Below the pieces are notes generated by a model that did not search any database, was not told the origin of the DNA, and worked only from the letters and a program-made list of their open reading frames with translations. Below, piece after piece: positions 1 through 10,560 of a stretch of 64,000 bases of DNA. A program made the translations under genes and the position numbers. Within the stretch, counting starts at the first letter, position 1. Every line of letters starts with the position of its first letter. Source of the DNA: Mycoemilia scoparia (taxonomy: Eukaryota > Kickxellomycota > Kickxellomycetes > Kickxellales > Kickxellaceae); assembly GCA_027575805.1 (NCBI GenBank), contig JANBPU010000027.1:1-64000 (forward strand), written 5' to 3'.

Positions 1-77
1 GCCGCTAATCAGTGGTGATTATCACCCTATGATCAGCGGCCACCAAAAGTCACCCTTCATAAATTATGACCCATATG
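1..77. mobile_element. MITE-like element, copy A (cut by window start)
   Basis: The right end matches the terminal repeat of the other copies: a GGCCACCAAAAGTCACCCTTC block, then an A/T-rich run and ATTATGACCCA before TATG. The block is nearly identical to copy D (46250-46350). The interior holds nested inverted repeats: 1-11 pairs with 30-40 with one mismatch, and 14-19 pairs exactly with 21-26. The left end lies outside the window. No coding capacity. Confidence 0.65.
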
Positions 78-1012
78 ACTTTTTGTTGATTCCAAGGACT
101 TGAAAGAGTCTTCCCCCATCTGCTTAATATAAAGTGATTATGCTAAAGATGCGAAGTTCTGCTATGTTTACATGTTGTCCCTCCACACAACATAGCATCG
201 GAGAACCATGCAGGTTGACAATTGGTTGTCTCTATTGGCCCATTGTAACTTGCTTTCTGTAACCATGTATACTTGAAATGATCAGGTCTTTTATTTTGGT
301 GGACTTTGTGGAGGATGCTGACATATTAAAGTTCATATAGCACAGGGCTTGGCATACTATTTCAAAAGCTCCATCATGATCTTGTTACTAGTCATCCCAA
401 GTTCTTCTTTAGAGTATTGGGCCACATCAAATGGTCAGCGCACTACACAGCGCATTGCTGTAAAAATAAAAGGGTCAAGCTAATGGTCGCAGTATCGCAG
501 CGGCATTGAAGTTGTGATTGCGGCGCCAGTATAAAGTATATCCACTAATATCCCATAACGTTATGTGGGGGTGTGCCAATCACACATCAAAGATATAAAT
601 ACTACTGGCAAGCGACAAAATTGTTTGGCTCTTTATCTTTACGCACGGGCATACCTGTACCTGTGAAGTATCTACTGAGGTCGGGTTATTTGCTGGTTGA
701 AAACTACTAACCAATGCCCCCTCCGGACGACCTATATGGTCGGCTGGGAATATTTGGAAGACCTTTTAGGGTCTACACTCCCCATTATAAAACAAAATCT
801 CAAAAATCAAACAATTAGTTTTTGTTTATGTTTTGCATCTATCTTTGTGTTTATGCTTAACAAGAATAAAAACACAAATACTTGCTTATTATTATATCAG
901 CCTGCTGTTTTCTTTAAATTTTGGTTCTGATAATTAAACTACTCTATATATCACTCTTGTTTATTTCTAAAGTAAATATATACGTACAAATACAAAAGAG
1001 GAGGGTCAGAGA
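78..1012. other. Upstream region of ORC3; no gene seen
   Basis: No convincing coding exon is seen. A perfect 12-bp palindrome, CATAACGTTATG, lies at 554-565 and extends imperfectly to CCC/GGG on both sides. A TATA-like run (gatataaatac) lies near 591-601. Any promoter assignment is inference. Confidence 0.4.
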
Positions 1013-4000
1013 ATGAGAGACTTGAATGACCCATTTGACTCAACTTCTGAGGTATGTTTATATAATTGCTTTTATAAATTCAAGCCAACTAAATTAGCAT
1101 AAATGGTTGACACTACAGTATTGATATTTAAATTTGCCATGTAATAGTATGTATTCGTAGTTAAGCCTAAGCTTGACCAGCCATCTTTGACAAGTAGGTT
1201 TACTTACACAGAGTCGATAATATCATTTCAAACTACCACAAACCTTATTTCTGCTACAGGCCACAATATCTAAACATGTGTGGATAAATAGTTGACGGAG
1301 TTGGCCATTCCGATTATGATGGATTCCGTCCACTACTTTCTGGAAAAGAAAACCTTCGAATGCTTAAATGGCGCAAGAAATTGTTTAATCAAGTTTGGGC
1401 AGGGATCGAGAGCGATGTAGAGGTACATCATTATGTATATACAATCTAAATACAGTCATTTGCAAAATATGTATTAATAACAAACAATCTTAATAGAATA
1501 TAATAGCGCATATTAACGAGCAGGATATTCAGGAGGTGAAGGGCTTTGTGGAAAAGGCATATAATACAAACGACATTGATCACCCCGGATTCGTTTCTTT
1601 GCCATTTCAAGAGCTACCAACTGCAGTGCTTTTTGCTGGAACAAACGTATCGGACCACGACCAATTGTTTGGGTTACTATTTGATCATCTGTGTGATAAT
1701 GAGACATCTGCCACTTCAAATAGAGTAGCTCTGCTACAATCAAAGCATTGCTCTACTCTAAAGGGTATGTTAAAGTCATTTATACAGCAGGTGCAAAACC
1801 CTGCGTACTTAAACCAAGATGGCTCATATAGCAATTGCAGGAGGGCTGAGAGCACAAAAGGATCGGCGAAACCTCTTCCCCATGACATGCAAATTCTTGA
1901 GGGCTGGTATGAACAACAAGGCATAAACGGTACGTTATATCTATGATAGTATTTTGTGGCCTATTCCAATGGTTATTTCATATATTTATATATGATATGG
2001 ATGTTCCCATTTTATTGTTACAGGTAAAGATACGAAACTTGTGGCAATTGTTCAAGATTTCGAGGGATTCTTACCATCTGTTGTTGAAGATTTTGTAAAC
2101 ATTTGCAGGTAAGCACCCCTACAAATCAGCCTTTTTATCTACACAAAAACACTATTTTTTAATTTGTTGTCTAAAAACCAAATTGGAAATATTGATAGTC
2201 AATATTGCCAAAAAATACCAATTGTCTTGATAGTTGGGTTAGCAACTTCATACGGAACTTTGTCCCAGACCCTATCCAACGGCGCACTAAGCAAGATTAG
2301 TGTCGAAAAATTCAACATACACAGGTCCAACGAACTAATCAATGGAATAATTAGCAAGGTAAGGAATAACATTCTACTTTTTGTATCTCATTGTTTTCTG
2401 CCTATTAAAATGCGCTGACTGTATTGTGTACTATGTCAAATATAACTAGGTTATAGTACCCTGCTCCGGGGGGTTCTCACTAGGTTATGAATCCTATCGC
2501 CACCTAATGGATCAGTTCCTGCTCTACAATTTTTCTGTAAAGTCGTTCTTGTCGCATCTGAAATACGCCATTATGCACCACTTTTACGCAAATCCACTCA
2601 GTATTCTCCACATGCTTTATGATGGAAACAAGAGATCACTTATACATCCAAAGGAGCTAAAGCTATCACAAGATCATATCGAACTCATTAGAATGCTCCC
2701 ATCAGTTCGCAGGTATGAAATTCTTTTGTTCTTTAAACTATGTTCGGAAGATTGTGCCAATTGCTCTAATTACACACTTGAATCGCTATAGATATATCGA
2801 AGACACTTATAAGGACGATAAAGAGGCGATGAAGTTGGCTATCGTTGATGATAAATATTTTGTAGAAGTTATTATACAGCGGATGATGGAGAGCTTGACG
2901 GAGTATCGTGAGAAATATCGTGCGGGGTTGAAGATAATTCAATGTTTACAAGATCTCATGGAACCAAGTCAGAGAAAAGCTATTCGCACATTGCATTTAT
3001 ATGGGCTGAATGATGACTTTGAGCAGTGTGTTTATTGGGAAACAGTGGCCAATACCATAAAACGGCTGAATCGAAAAAAGATGGTGGGCTTTATGGAAGC
3101 AGTAGTCAACGAAACGAGGTCGTTGTTGATGGGATTCGGGCCCTTGGATGAACGTATAAAAAAGTTAAAGAAAATATCTGATGCTTTGGCCTTGGCAAGC
3201 GATCCTGAGCAGTCAAGTTACAAAGATGCCTTGAAACAGGCTCTCGGAGATACCACAGGGACTGAAAGTCCGTCAAATACACCATCTCTTAGAGTTCGTA
3301 CTCGTAGAGCAATGTCTGTTAACCCATTCCTACTGTCTAATGAAGAAAAGAACCCAGAAGTTATTTCGCTGCTCGAAGTTGGGTCAACAGTTATTTTAGA
3401 TATCCTAAGGTAAGGGATTTACTTGAATCTGGTAAACACATTTTCTTTGTATATACACATCTTTTTTCTATTTACAATAACGCATTTGAATAATTTCCTC
3501 CGTAGAAACCTCCTACGTTGCTACACCGAAGCGCCCCTATATGAAGCATTTTATTATCAATCCCAAAAGCTTCTGTCTATGACGTTCAATGCACAGCCAA
3601 GAGCATCAGTTCAGGTAGCACTACATCATCCAAATTACTATTTGGGATGTGAATGCTGCGCACCTGATACTAAAGCTATCAAGCAAGAGGAGCCACTCAA
3701 ATTTGGAAGCAAGATATTTGGGGATTCGGGTGGGGCAAACGAAGATGGGGCAGTATTACCAACAAATCCTGACACTGCTATTGCATACAGACTCCACCAG
3801 GAATGTGGGCGCATGGTCAACCTTTATGACTGGTACATGGCGTTTGCCTCCATAGTTGAGAGGGAGTCTAAGGTAAAGGATGAAAAAAGCCTGGATCCAC
3901 AATACCAAAAGCAAATCCAGTAAGTACCATTTATCTTAATTTCAGTATAACTATATATATATATATCTTTGTTTTCTATAAGCAGATATTTACAGAACAT

Positions 4001-4130
4001 TGCTAAATTTCTTGCTGTTTTTAGGGCTCGGTTCATTCATGCTGTAGATGAATTGCAATATATGGGTTTCATCAAGCCAACCCAACGCAAAACAGACCAT
4101 GTAATGAGACTCACATGGGGAGTCCAATAA
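1013..4130 (+). CDS. ORC3: Origin recognition complex subunit 3
   Basis: ORC3 is part of the six-subunit complex that marks replication origins and loads MCM helicase in the nucleus. I read ten exons: 1013-1051, 1148-1193, 1292-1422, 1497-1929, 2024-2108, 2199-2358, 2450-2712, 2792-3409, 3506-3919, 4025-4130. Phases close and sum to 764 codons plus stop, close to human ORC3 (711 aa). Diagnostic stretches are VTDH-like [23 protein letters not shown] followed by HFYANPLS, a middle RYIEDTY segment, and the C-terminal block [19 protein letters not shown] ending in [12 protein letters not shown], the winged-helix end typical of ORC3. The first two exons are short and are the least certain part; exon 2 (YVFVVKPK) resembles the human N-terminal FVFKP. 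The gene converges on TRL1 with 112 bp between stops. Confidence 0.93.
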
Positions 4131-4242
4131 ATCATGAAATCAAAGCTTGTATACAATTCATAAAATCTGTTTCAAATATTGTCTATTAAAGTTTATTATT
4201 ATAATAATTAATTGTGGGATAGCAATACAGTGGTTTATAAAA

Positions 4243-6687
4243 TTATATGCTTCTGCCAACAAATCTCTTGAAAATGGCATTGAAAGTCAGATCCACAGGA
4301 ACCTTACTAAAGTCAGAGTTTCCAATGCTTTGACTATCCTGACTTTCATTATTGTTATTACTGTCTGGTTGAGTATTTCCAAAGACTTTTTGGAGAAGGA
4401 TATTGCTGCGAACAGCCTTAACATCGTTTGTGTGGCCAAGTGTAATATGTGGTATGAGGTTACCTGATGCTAGCTGACGACTAGTTTTGTTTAGTATTTG
4501 GTTGGAGATATGGCTATTCAAAACCGTAGTGTCATTTCCATTTGTGCTGCTCATGATGTCAAGAAGTTCCGAACTGGCTTCCATACTATCAATAGCAAGG
4601 GCCATAGAACAACCATCCCAGACTATATAGTTTGCATGGCAGGAAACAGTACATAAACCGTTTTTATTTATTGCATCTTTGTTTTTGATTGCGGTCCAAG
4701 CTTTGTCATAAAATTCAAACAGATTCTGATGTCGCTCATTAGTTTTGGCTGCTGTTTCGTGGGCAAGCGTGATGTGGTGCGATTTCAGCATAAGTCCTTC
4801 TTTTTTTAGGCGGTTATAAAACTCGTCATCAACATTCGTTTGACCATTTTTGCTGCATAACAGATTCTGATCAATCCATTTTTCCATGTCAATATTGACG
4901 GCTAGTCCATAGTATGCTGGCGGTCCGTTCTTGGTCTTTCGCTTATCAGTTCGAACTTCCTTGATAATACTGGGGTTATATTTTCTTGCTATTTCCAAAG
5001 CTCTCGATATCTCTGCTGTCGATGGTGACTTGAATTTCTTTGGAAACATTTTACAGAGTTTATCTATTACTGCTTGCAAGTTGTCTTCTGGAGTAGCAAG
5101 CGGGTTGAGTTCAACAACATCATCAATCAAATTGTCATACTTAGAGTCCTGGTCCAAAGGTTCAAATCCCTGAAGAAAACGAAGAACTATCTTGTCAAAA
5201 CTTGGTGTTCTTTCAGGAGTTAAGGACTGGTGGTTTTCTCCTCGCTTAAGGACCCTTTCAGTGGCAGTTTTGAGCATCCTATCAGTGCTTATATTGTCAT
5301 GCGACCAATAAAGGGCGATAATTTTGCAATTAGGGAATTGATCTTTGATTGCAATGCTCAGTGTCTCGCGCAAAGTGCCGATATGGTTGTTGCGATCAGC
5401 AATAACAACTTGTTTAGTCTCAAGTTCGCTAATGATAGCTTCGTGAAATGCCTCACGTGCCCGCTTTTTGACCACGATGTTGTCGTTTTGAATGTGGCCA
5501 ATGCCAAATAACTCAGATAGTGCAATTGATAGCGTTGTTTTCCCGCAAGCAATGGTAGCTATTGGCATTATAAGAATCTTTTCGGTTTGTGGAAGTGATT
5601 CGAAAACACTGTTAATGTCTCCACCCTTTTCTTCGAAATAATCCAGAAATCTTCTTCGAGCAGCGATGATGCCTTTGTTTTGGTTATACTCGGAATAGAG
5701 CTGTGGATTACGGCCTTTGTCCTGCCTCACCCACTCTGAATAGGCCTTGCTGAGTTTATAGCGACATTTAAATGGCTTTCCCGAAAGCATTTGTTTGGTC
5801 AATTCACGCCATTCTCTATACATCAGATAGGGCTCATCATATTTGATCTTGAACATATGTGGCGCCTTGTTTTCGCTTTTGTGGCATCTAATGACAAAGC
5901 CCTCTATGGCTCTGCCCTGTAACGAATGCTCACGCTGCACTTTATCAGCAAACACCTTGACTTCATCAACGGTGTTAAAAACATAATACTTTGTTTCATG
6001 GAACCCAAACTCTTTGGCTAGGGCCGAGACCTTGTTGCTTGGCCAAGTGTTTAGATCCACGGAGTTACAATTTACCCCGTGTAAGTACAATCCTCGTTCA
6101 TCCGGAGAGTATTCAAGAATGTGCTCTTCAAAGTCATCGTCGCATAGCTCAAAAACCGCAGTTGCATTGCTGCCGTATAGCACACTTGCAAGGTCCTCTT
6201 TTGTTTTCCTCGATTTATTCAAGTGCTTGTCTAGCCATTTTGCTCCAGCTTGTGAGTGAGGGATGTCGATTGCGTGCTTGCTTGTCACGATCAAGGTATC
6301 ATGATCGAGAGCAGATATCAATATCAGGCATCCGTTTTCCTTGACCGTCATTTCATATGGACCATAAGTTTCATCAGTAATCCAATTCCAGGAAGTCTTT
6401 TCGGTTTCTCCAATGTTGAAAAACTTGTCATAGCCACGTAGCAGGATCCTATCCTGGTCTTCATCATCGCTGCTTTTCCTTCCAGTAAAGAGACCACGGG
6501 CCATTGTAGGGAATGGACATGGCACTTTCTTGTAAAGGAACTCATTGAACTTCCAGCTTGATATCATATACCCTGAGACCTCATAGTCTGTGTGGTTGAC
6601 TATGCGCCTTCTGGATACCTTTTCGTTAGATAAACGATGCAACGATTGAACCAATGTATTTACGCTGATATCGGGTGAAGTGGACAT
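4243..6687 (-). CDS. TRL1: tRNA ligase (fungal tripartite Trl1/Rlg1)
   Basis: An uninterrupted 814-codon frame, close to yeast Trl1 (827 aa). The enzyme seals tRNA exons after intron removal and, in several fungi, the HAC1 mRNA. All three domains are visible. The N-terminal adenylyltransferase has the nucleotidyl lysine in VKENGC (K116), EGFVIR near 262-267 and a KIKYDEPY motif near 280. The central polynucleotide kinase has P-loop IATIACGKTT (about 376-385). The C-terminal cyclic phosphodiesterase has the two required HxT motifs, HHITLAH (about 637-643) and PHITLGH (about 746-752). Start chosen as the first ATG of the frame. It diverges from NAS2 across 393 bp that contain an 81-bp tandem duplication. 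Confidence 0.97.
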   Translation of the reverse strand: MSTSPDISVNTLVQSLHRLSNEKVSRRRIVNHTDYEVSGYMISSWKFNEFLYKKVPCPFPTMARGLFTGRKSSDDEDQDRILLRGYDKFFNIGETEKTSWNWITDETYGPYEMTVKENGCLILISALDHDTLIVTSKHAIDIPHSQAGAKWLDKHLNKSRKTKEDLASVLYGSNATAVFELCDDDFEEHILEYSPDERGLYLHGVNCNSVDLNTWPSNKVSALAKEFGFHETKYYVFNTVDEVKVFADKVQREHSLQGRAIEGFVIRCHKSENKAPHMFKIKYDEPYLMYREWRELTKQMLSGKPFKCRYKLSKAYSEWVRQDKGRNPQLYSEYNQNKGIIAARRRFLDYFEEKGGDINSVFESLPQTEKILIMPIATIACGKTTLSIALSELFGIGHIQNDNIVVKKRAREAFHEAIISELETKQVVIADRNNHIGTLRETLSIAIKDQFPNCKIIALYWSHDNISTDRMLKTATERVLKRGENHQSLTPERTPSFDKIVLRFLQGFEPLDQDSKYDNLIDDVVELNPLATPEDNLQAVIDKLCKMFPKKFKSPSTAEISRALEIARKYNPSIIKEVRTDKRKTKNGPPAYYGLAVNIDMEKWIDQNLLCSKNGQTNVDDEFYNRLKKEGLMLKSHHITLAHETAAKTNERHQNLFEFYDKAWTAIKNKDAINKNGLCTVSCHANYIVWDGCSMALAIDSMEASSELLDIMSSTNGNDTTVLNSHISNQILNKTSRQLASGNLIPHITLGHTNDVKAVRSNILLQKVFGNTQPDSNNNNESQDSQSIGNSDFSKVPVDLTFNAIFKRFVGRSI

Positions 6688-7080
6688 TATCTATACTTGA
6701 ATAGGTACTCCGTTTGTGCTGAAAAAATGTGTTATATATGTATTGTTGAGAAATAAGCAATAAGAAAAGTAACTCTAAACCAAAGTCTTCTTTGGTCCTG
6801 ACTTTTAAAGCCCAAGCCTTGCAGGAATTAATTTTTGATGGTGATTGTGGGAACTCTAAACCAAAGTCTTCTTTGGTCCTGACTATTAAAGCCCAAGCCT
6901 TGCAGGAATTAATTTTTGATGGCGATTGTGGGATCACTGTGCATTGATTAAAGCCGAGGTTAGCTGTCATCAACACTCTAACTTGAATTCAAAGGAGCCT
7001 TTTCTTATTTTCAATTTGCATACGCATTTTTGAACATAAATTCATACAATATATACATATATACAGCGTCAAAAAGTAAA
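6688..7080. promoter_or_regulatory. Divergent TRL1/NAS2 intergenic region
   Basis: It separates the TRL1 start (-) from the NAS2 start (+), so it should hold both promoters. Its main feature is the two-copy 81-bp repeat at 6771-6932. No proteasome PACE motif (GGTGGCAAA) was seen. Promoter function is inferred from gene layout only. Confidence 0.45.
6771..6932. repeat. 81-bp direct tandem duplication with internal hairpins
   Basis: Units are 6771-6851 and 6852-6932. They differ at two positions by eye (ctttta/ctatta and ggtgat/ggcgat). Each unit contains the inverted repeat ACCAAAG-TCTT-CTTTGGT (6779-6796 and 6860-6877). The near identity suggests recent duplication or gene conversion. Confidence 0.95.
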
Positions 7081-8325
7081 ATGACAGACAGTACGAGAAA
7101 TTCAGCTAAGAATAGAGTCAAACAGCTCATTGACCAAAAGGAGAATATGGAAGCCGAAATTCTTAAACTACAAGGTGATATTAAAAATGTAAGAATACAT
7201 TATATGCTAATACTACTTTGTGGAGCTAACTCCAAGATAAGGCATATGAATAGTTTTTTATAAAATGTATTGATATAGCATGGTGTAGGCTTGACAGAAA
7301 AACTAATAGACGATGATGGCTTTCCACGGGCAGATATCGATATTCCTGCAATAACAGCATTGCGCGGAGAACACAGCAGTAAGAAACATAAACTATATAT
7401 TATAGCACCCTATCTCTTCAATAGGTAATAACAAATGAGTATTTACTTGATTACTCTATGAGCTTATAGAGAAAAAGAATGACTACGCGAAGCTGATGGA
7501 TAACATAAACGAGGCATTGATCCAGATGCACCAGGAAAACAAGGCCAAACAAGCATCTGGAAGCGATGGAGGTTCTACTGTATCTACTACTAATAACGCT
7601 GGTCAAGCAACATCAGGTAAAATACACAGACATATATATGCATCATTATTTTTGAAGGACTACTAAATATTACTACGTGGCCATTTTCAACATGCATATT
7701 GGTCAGCCTATATTATCATTGAGAATATTAATTTAGCCCTTCAAAAAATATGATCCATATATTGAATTACAAATATATGGGCAATAATTTTTGAAGGGTA
7801 AATTTTGGTGACCAATGATTATAGGCGCAATCACAGCCATATGAATGTCCAGTTTCACTAGTAAACCTTCACTCTTCAAAAATTATCACCCATATGTTGG
7901 CCATAACCATATTTATTAATGAATCTAGAAGCACCCATTACGCCAGGGAGGCCATTCGCAGTGATATCAGAAATTGCAGCCAACTCGCCTATCGAAGAGG
8001 CGGTAAGTGCAACAAGACAAGACATATAGAGAAAATATCTGAATTCAAAAATGGCTCCATCTCAATATGTTTATCTGATTTTGCCTTTCTGCAGGGAATA
8101 CGCAATGGAGACAAGTTGGTGAGATTTGGAATTGTAACATATGGAAATAATCAAAAGCTCAAGAAGCTACAGGAAGAGGTCAAGCATGTCGTAGGATATC
8201 CTACAAATGTGGTGATCGAAAGGTCAGAAGAGGGCTCAAGCCCACGACTGGTTCGATCAAAAGTTACTCCCAGGGAAGGGTGGGGTGGAAGAGGTGTTTT
8301 GGGCTGCAGGTTTGATATAATTTAG
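7081..8325 (+). CDS. NAS2: 26S proteasome assembly chaperone Nas2/PSMD9 (p27)
   Basis: This chaperone binds the Rpt5 C-terminus during assembly of the proteasome base. Five exons: 7081-7188, 7279-7378, 7470-7616, 7929-8002, 8095-8325, giving 219 aa (human PSMD9 is 223). The N-terminal helical part carries NRVKQLIDQKENMEAEIL and the GVGLTEKLIDDDGFPRADID segment typical of the family. The C-terminal PDZ domain includes PFAVISEIAANSPIEEAGI followed by NGDKLVRFG, and the tail GWGGRGVLGC matches the PSMD9 end. The ATG at 7081 is the first in the frame. Intron 4 (7617-7928, 312 nt) is mostly filled by two MITE-like elements, unlike the other introns of about 90 nt. The stop lies 75 bp from the converging thiamine pyrophosphokinase stop. 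Confidence 0.93.
7634..7761. mobile_element. MITE-like element, copy B1 (in NAS2 intron 4)
   Basis: The left end ATATATGCATCATTATTTTT continues into GAAGGACTA. It is mirrored by the right end ATTTAGCCCTTCAAAAAATA continuing into TGATCCATATAT. The ends are divergent copies of the family terminal repeat. It is about 128 bp with no coding potential and lies wholly within the intron, 12 bp before copy B2. Confidence 0.75.
7773..7896. mobile_element. MITE-like element, copy B2 (in NAS2 intron 4)
   Basis: The left end ATATATGGGCAATAATTTTT runs into GAAGGGTAAATTTTGGTGACC; the right end is CTTCAAAAATTATCACCCA before TATG. The subterminal block matches copies A and D in inverted orientation (GGTGACC and the CTATAATC-like interior). 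The ends lie next to TA dinucleotides. Confidence 0.8.
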
Positions 8326-8400
8326 TAATTTTATTGGTACTTTGAATCTTTACTTTATCATAAAGTGCCAAATAATACGGTCGTTAAAACGATAATTATG

Positions 8401-9726
8401 TTACTGCTTCAAGGGACGGAATTCGCTGGTCCAAATTAATGTGTTTGTAGTGTCCACAATGACCTTGGGACCATCAATTATGTTAGATGTGCTCATCAGT
8501 CCCTCAAAGGAGGATGGGTGGTTGTCTACATGCATAATGAAAGAATGCGGCATCCAGCCCATTAATGGAATTCATGAGCTTTAAACATTCCGGGCTTGCT
8601 AATATATATCACACAGACAAGCTACTTACCAAGATTCCAACGAAGACCCTGGGTACTCAATGTTATTGGACCAGCCAACGGGAGAAGCCCACAAGCGGGG
8701 CCATCAAAATCCTTGCTAAACATTATCTGGGTAGTTCCCTGTCAAGGCACAAAATGGCATTTATTAATTCACATCACCCAAATAGACTCCTTAGAGGGAT
8801 TAAAGACAATAGCGATATATACCTTTGGTATTGCGAATGTAATGCACTCATCAGACACCATTATCGACCTGTGGCTGTGGACTTCGTTGTTGAGGATGCG
8901 GAGCGTGTGCATCGCGTGGTCAAGTCTCCCGCCAAACCCACCAAAGACAATGATGACAACATCCTTTCCATGCCTGTCATTGATATAGCTTATAGTTTTC
9001 ATGAAATCTGTGCTATTATCATCAACAATCTTGTTTATTTCTGATCCCTATAGTGACCAATGCCTTTGCATTAGTATATTTATAAAGGCGTGTAGAGATG
9101 TTGCAGCACATTAAACGCTGATGAATGGACTGTGTACCTTTTCATTATAGAAATCTTTTACATGCGAAAAGATCGAATCTAGGTCTCCAACAACAGCGTC
9201 AGGAATGTATCTAGATAATACCATAAACATCGAACAAGATGTTAGTATCTGGGCAAATTTCTATGTTTCTTTCGGTATCATCACGCACTATTAAACAGCT
9301 CGGTGTATTCTGGTTGATATCCATTTTACCCGCTATGTTTTGTCGAATCCCGAACAAAGTACCACTACTCTGTGGCATTTGAATATACATAGAAATATGC
9401 TACATACTTTTCCAATACATCATGCTTAGTGCCGAATTCATACAAACGATTGGTACCACCATCAGCACAGATCCTTAGTACAGCTACCAATATGCATATT
9501 TTTTCTAGTTAGCACTCAAATAGGTACCAGCGCATCAATGGTTATGATAAATATAGGTGCTAAAGGTCTTACATCTTTTCCATATTGAATCAAACAGCGT
9601 AAGGTGCGAGGATGGGATTGCTTGATTCAATATTAGAGTTACAATCTTTGTGTTAGCCACCTGATCTGCTACATCTTGTGGCGCCCTTTTGGGATAAATA
9701 TAGAAAGAGCCGGGATGAATCTCCAT
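8401..9726 (-). CDS. THI80: Thiamine pyrophosphokinase
   Basis: Transfers pyrophosphate from ATP to thiamine to make thiamine diphosphate. Six exons on the minus strand: 9726-9573, 9483-9408, 9210-9138, 9047-8823, 8738-8630, 8525-8401, giving 253 aa (human TPK1 is 243). Conserved motifs in order: ILNQ in the N-terminal strand, RICADGGTNRLYE (about 55-67), VVGDLDSI with the metal-binding aspartates, NSTDF, VFGGFGGRLDHAM (about 135-147, the glycine loop), and the C-terminal beta domain with CGLLPLAGP, TQGLRWNL and GLMSTSN followed by V.T...LIWT. Codon phases close at all five introns. Start is the ATG at 9726, giving MEIHPG. Confidence 0.94.
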
Positions 9727-10560
9727 GTCTATCTTAAGATTAATAATTATATATAACTGAGAAAGAAAAACAAATATTCCCTTGAAAACCAACTAGTGGT
9801 ATCGGTGTGTGTATATATAGGCGTGCCAGATGGCTGACCAGCGCTTTTTACACGAGTAGCGGCGAGTTTACCTGGTTACCGAATATAGCATCATGGATTA
9901 ACAAAGAGCAATAACCCTTACCCGGACAAAGTTTATGGGAATAAGGACGCTAGCCTTTACATTAGTGAATACATAGCAGGGACGCAATTGGTCATTCCAA
10001 CATAAACACTGTGATGATCACGAGACTACCTAATAGCGTTCTTCACTCATACAAAAGAGCCCCCTTGTCTTGTATCTGAGGCGATGCCTTCTTCAAGCAG
10101 AAACGACAACGCCTTAAACACTTCCAAGAACACCTTTTGGAAAGATATGTGTGTGTGTGCCTAATACGCCCCCACAAATACCCACTAGATGCTCCTGCTC
10201 CACCAGCACCCGTTTCCAAGCCCCATTGACGCAGCACCAATCTATCCAAGTTTTTATATACAAATTGGCCAAAGAGCTGCGCTAATGTCGTCATCATATA
10301 AAACCATGCCTCCTGTAAAATCATGATTCAGATGGCGTCTTATTTGAGGGTAGCTCTTGGCATTTTGAATGCTTTTGCTATAAACCCCATGCACCACCCT
10401 TATCACGTTACTCTATCGCTCTTTCCTTTCTTTTCCTCGTATCTTTGAATTTTGTCTATTACCGCTGGCTTTATATCATTTTTACTTGGACTCTCATCTA
10501 GCCCACAAACCTTTGCTTTAACACTGACAAAACAATTTCTAGATACTGTTACGAGCAATA
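9727..10560. other. Divergent spacer between THI80 and the NBR1-like gene
   Basis: No recognisable coding exon or structured RNA is seen. No TPP-riboswitch signature was recognised here or in the THI80 introns. A pyrimidine-rich run at 10405-10440 just upstream of the NBR1-like ATG fits a fungal 5' leader. Confidence 0.4.

Noticed and set aside
6626..6976. Minus-strand frame containing the 81-bp duplication as an internal protein repeat
   Set aside because: 81 bp is a multiple of three, so the frame survives the duplication, but it overlaps the start of TRL1 in another frame, has no homology, and the repeat is better explained as promoter DNA.
9727..10560. TPP riboswitch near the thiamine pyrophosphokinase gene
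   Set aside because: A CTGAG word occurs at 10071-10075, but the rest of the conserved core is missing, and fungal TPP riboswitches are usually in intron leaders of other thiamine genes.
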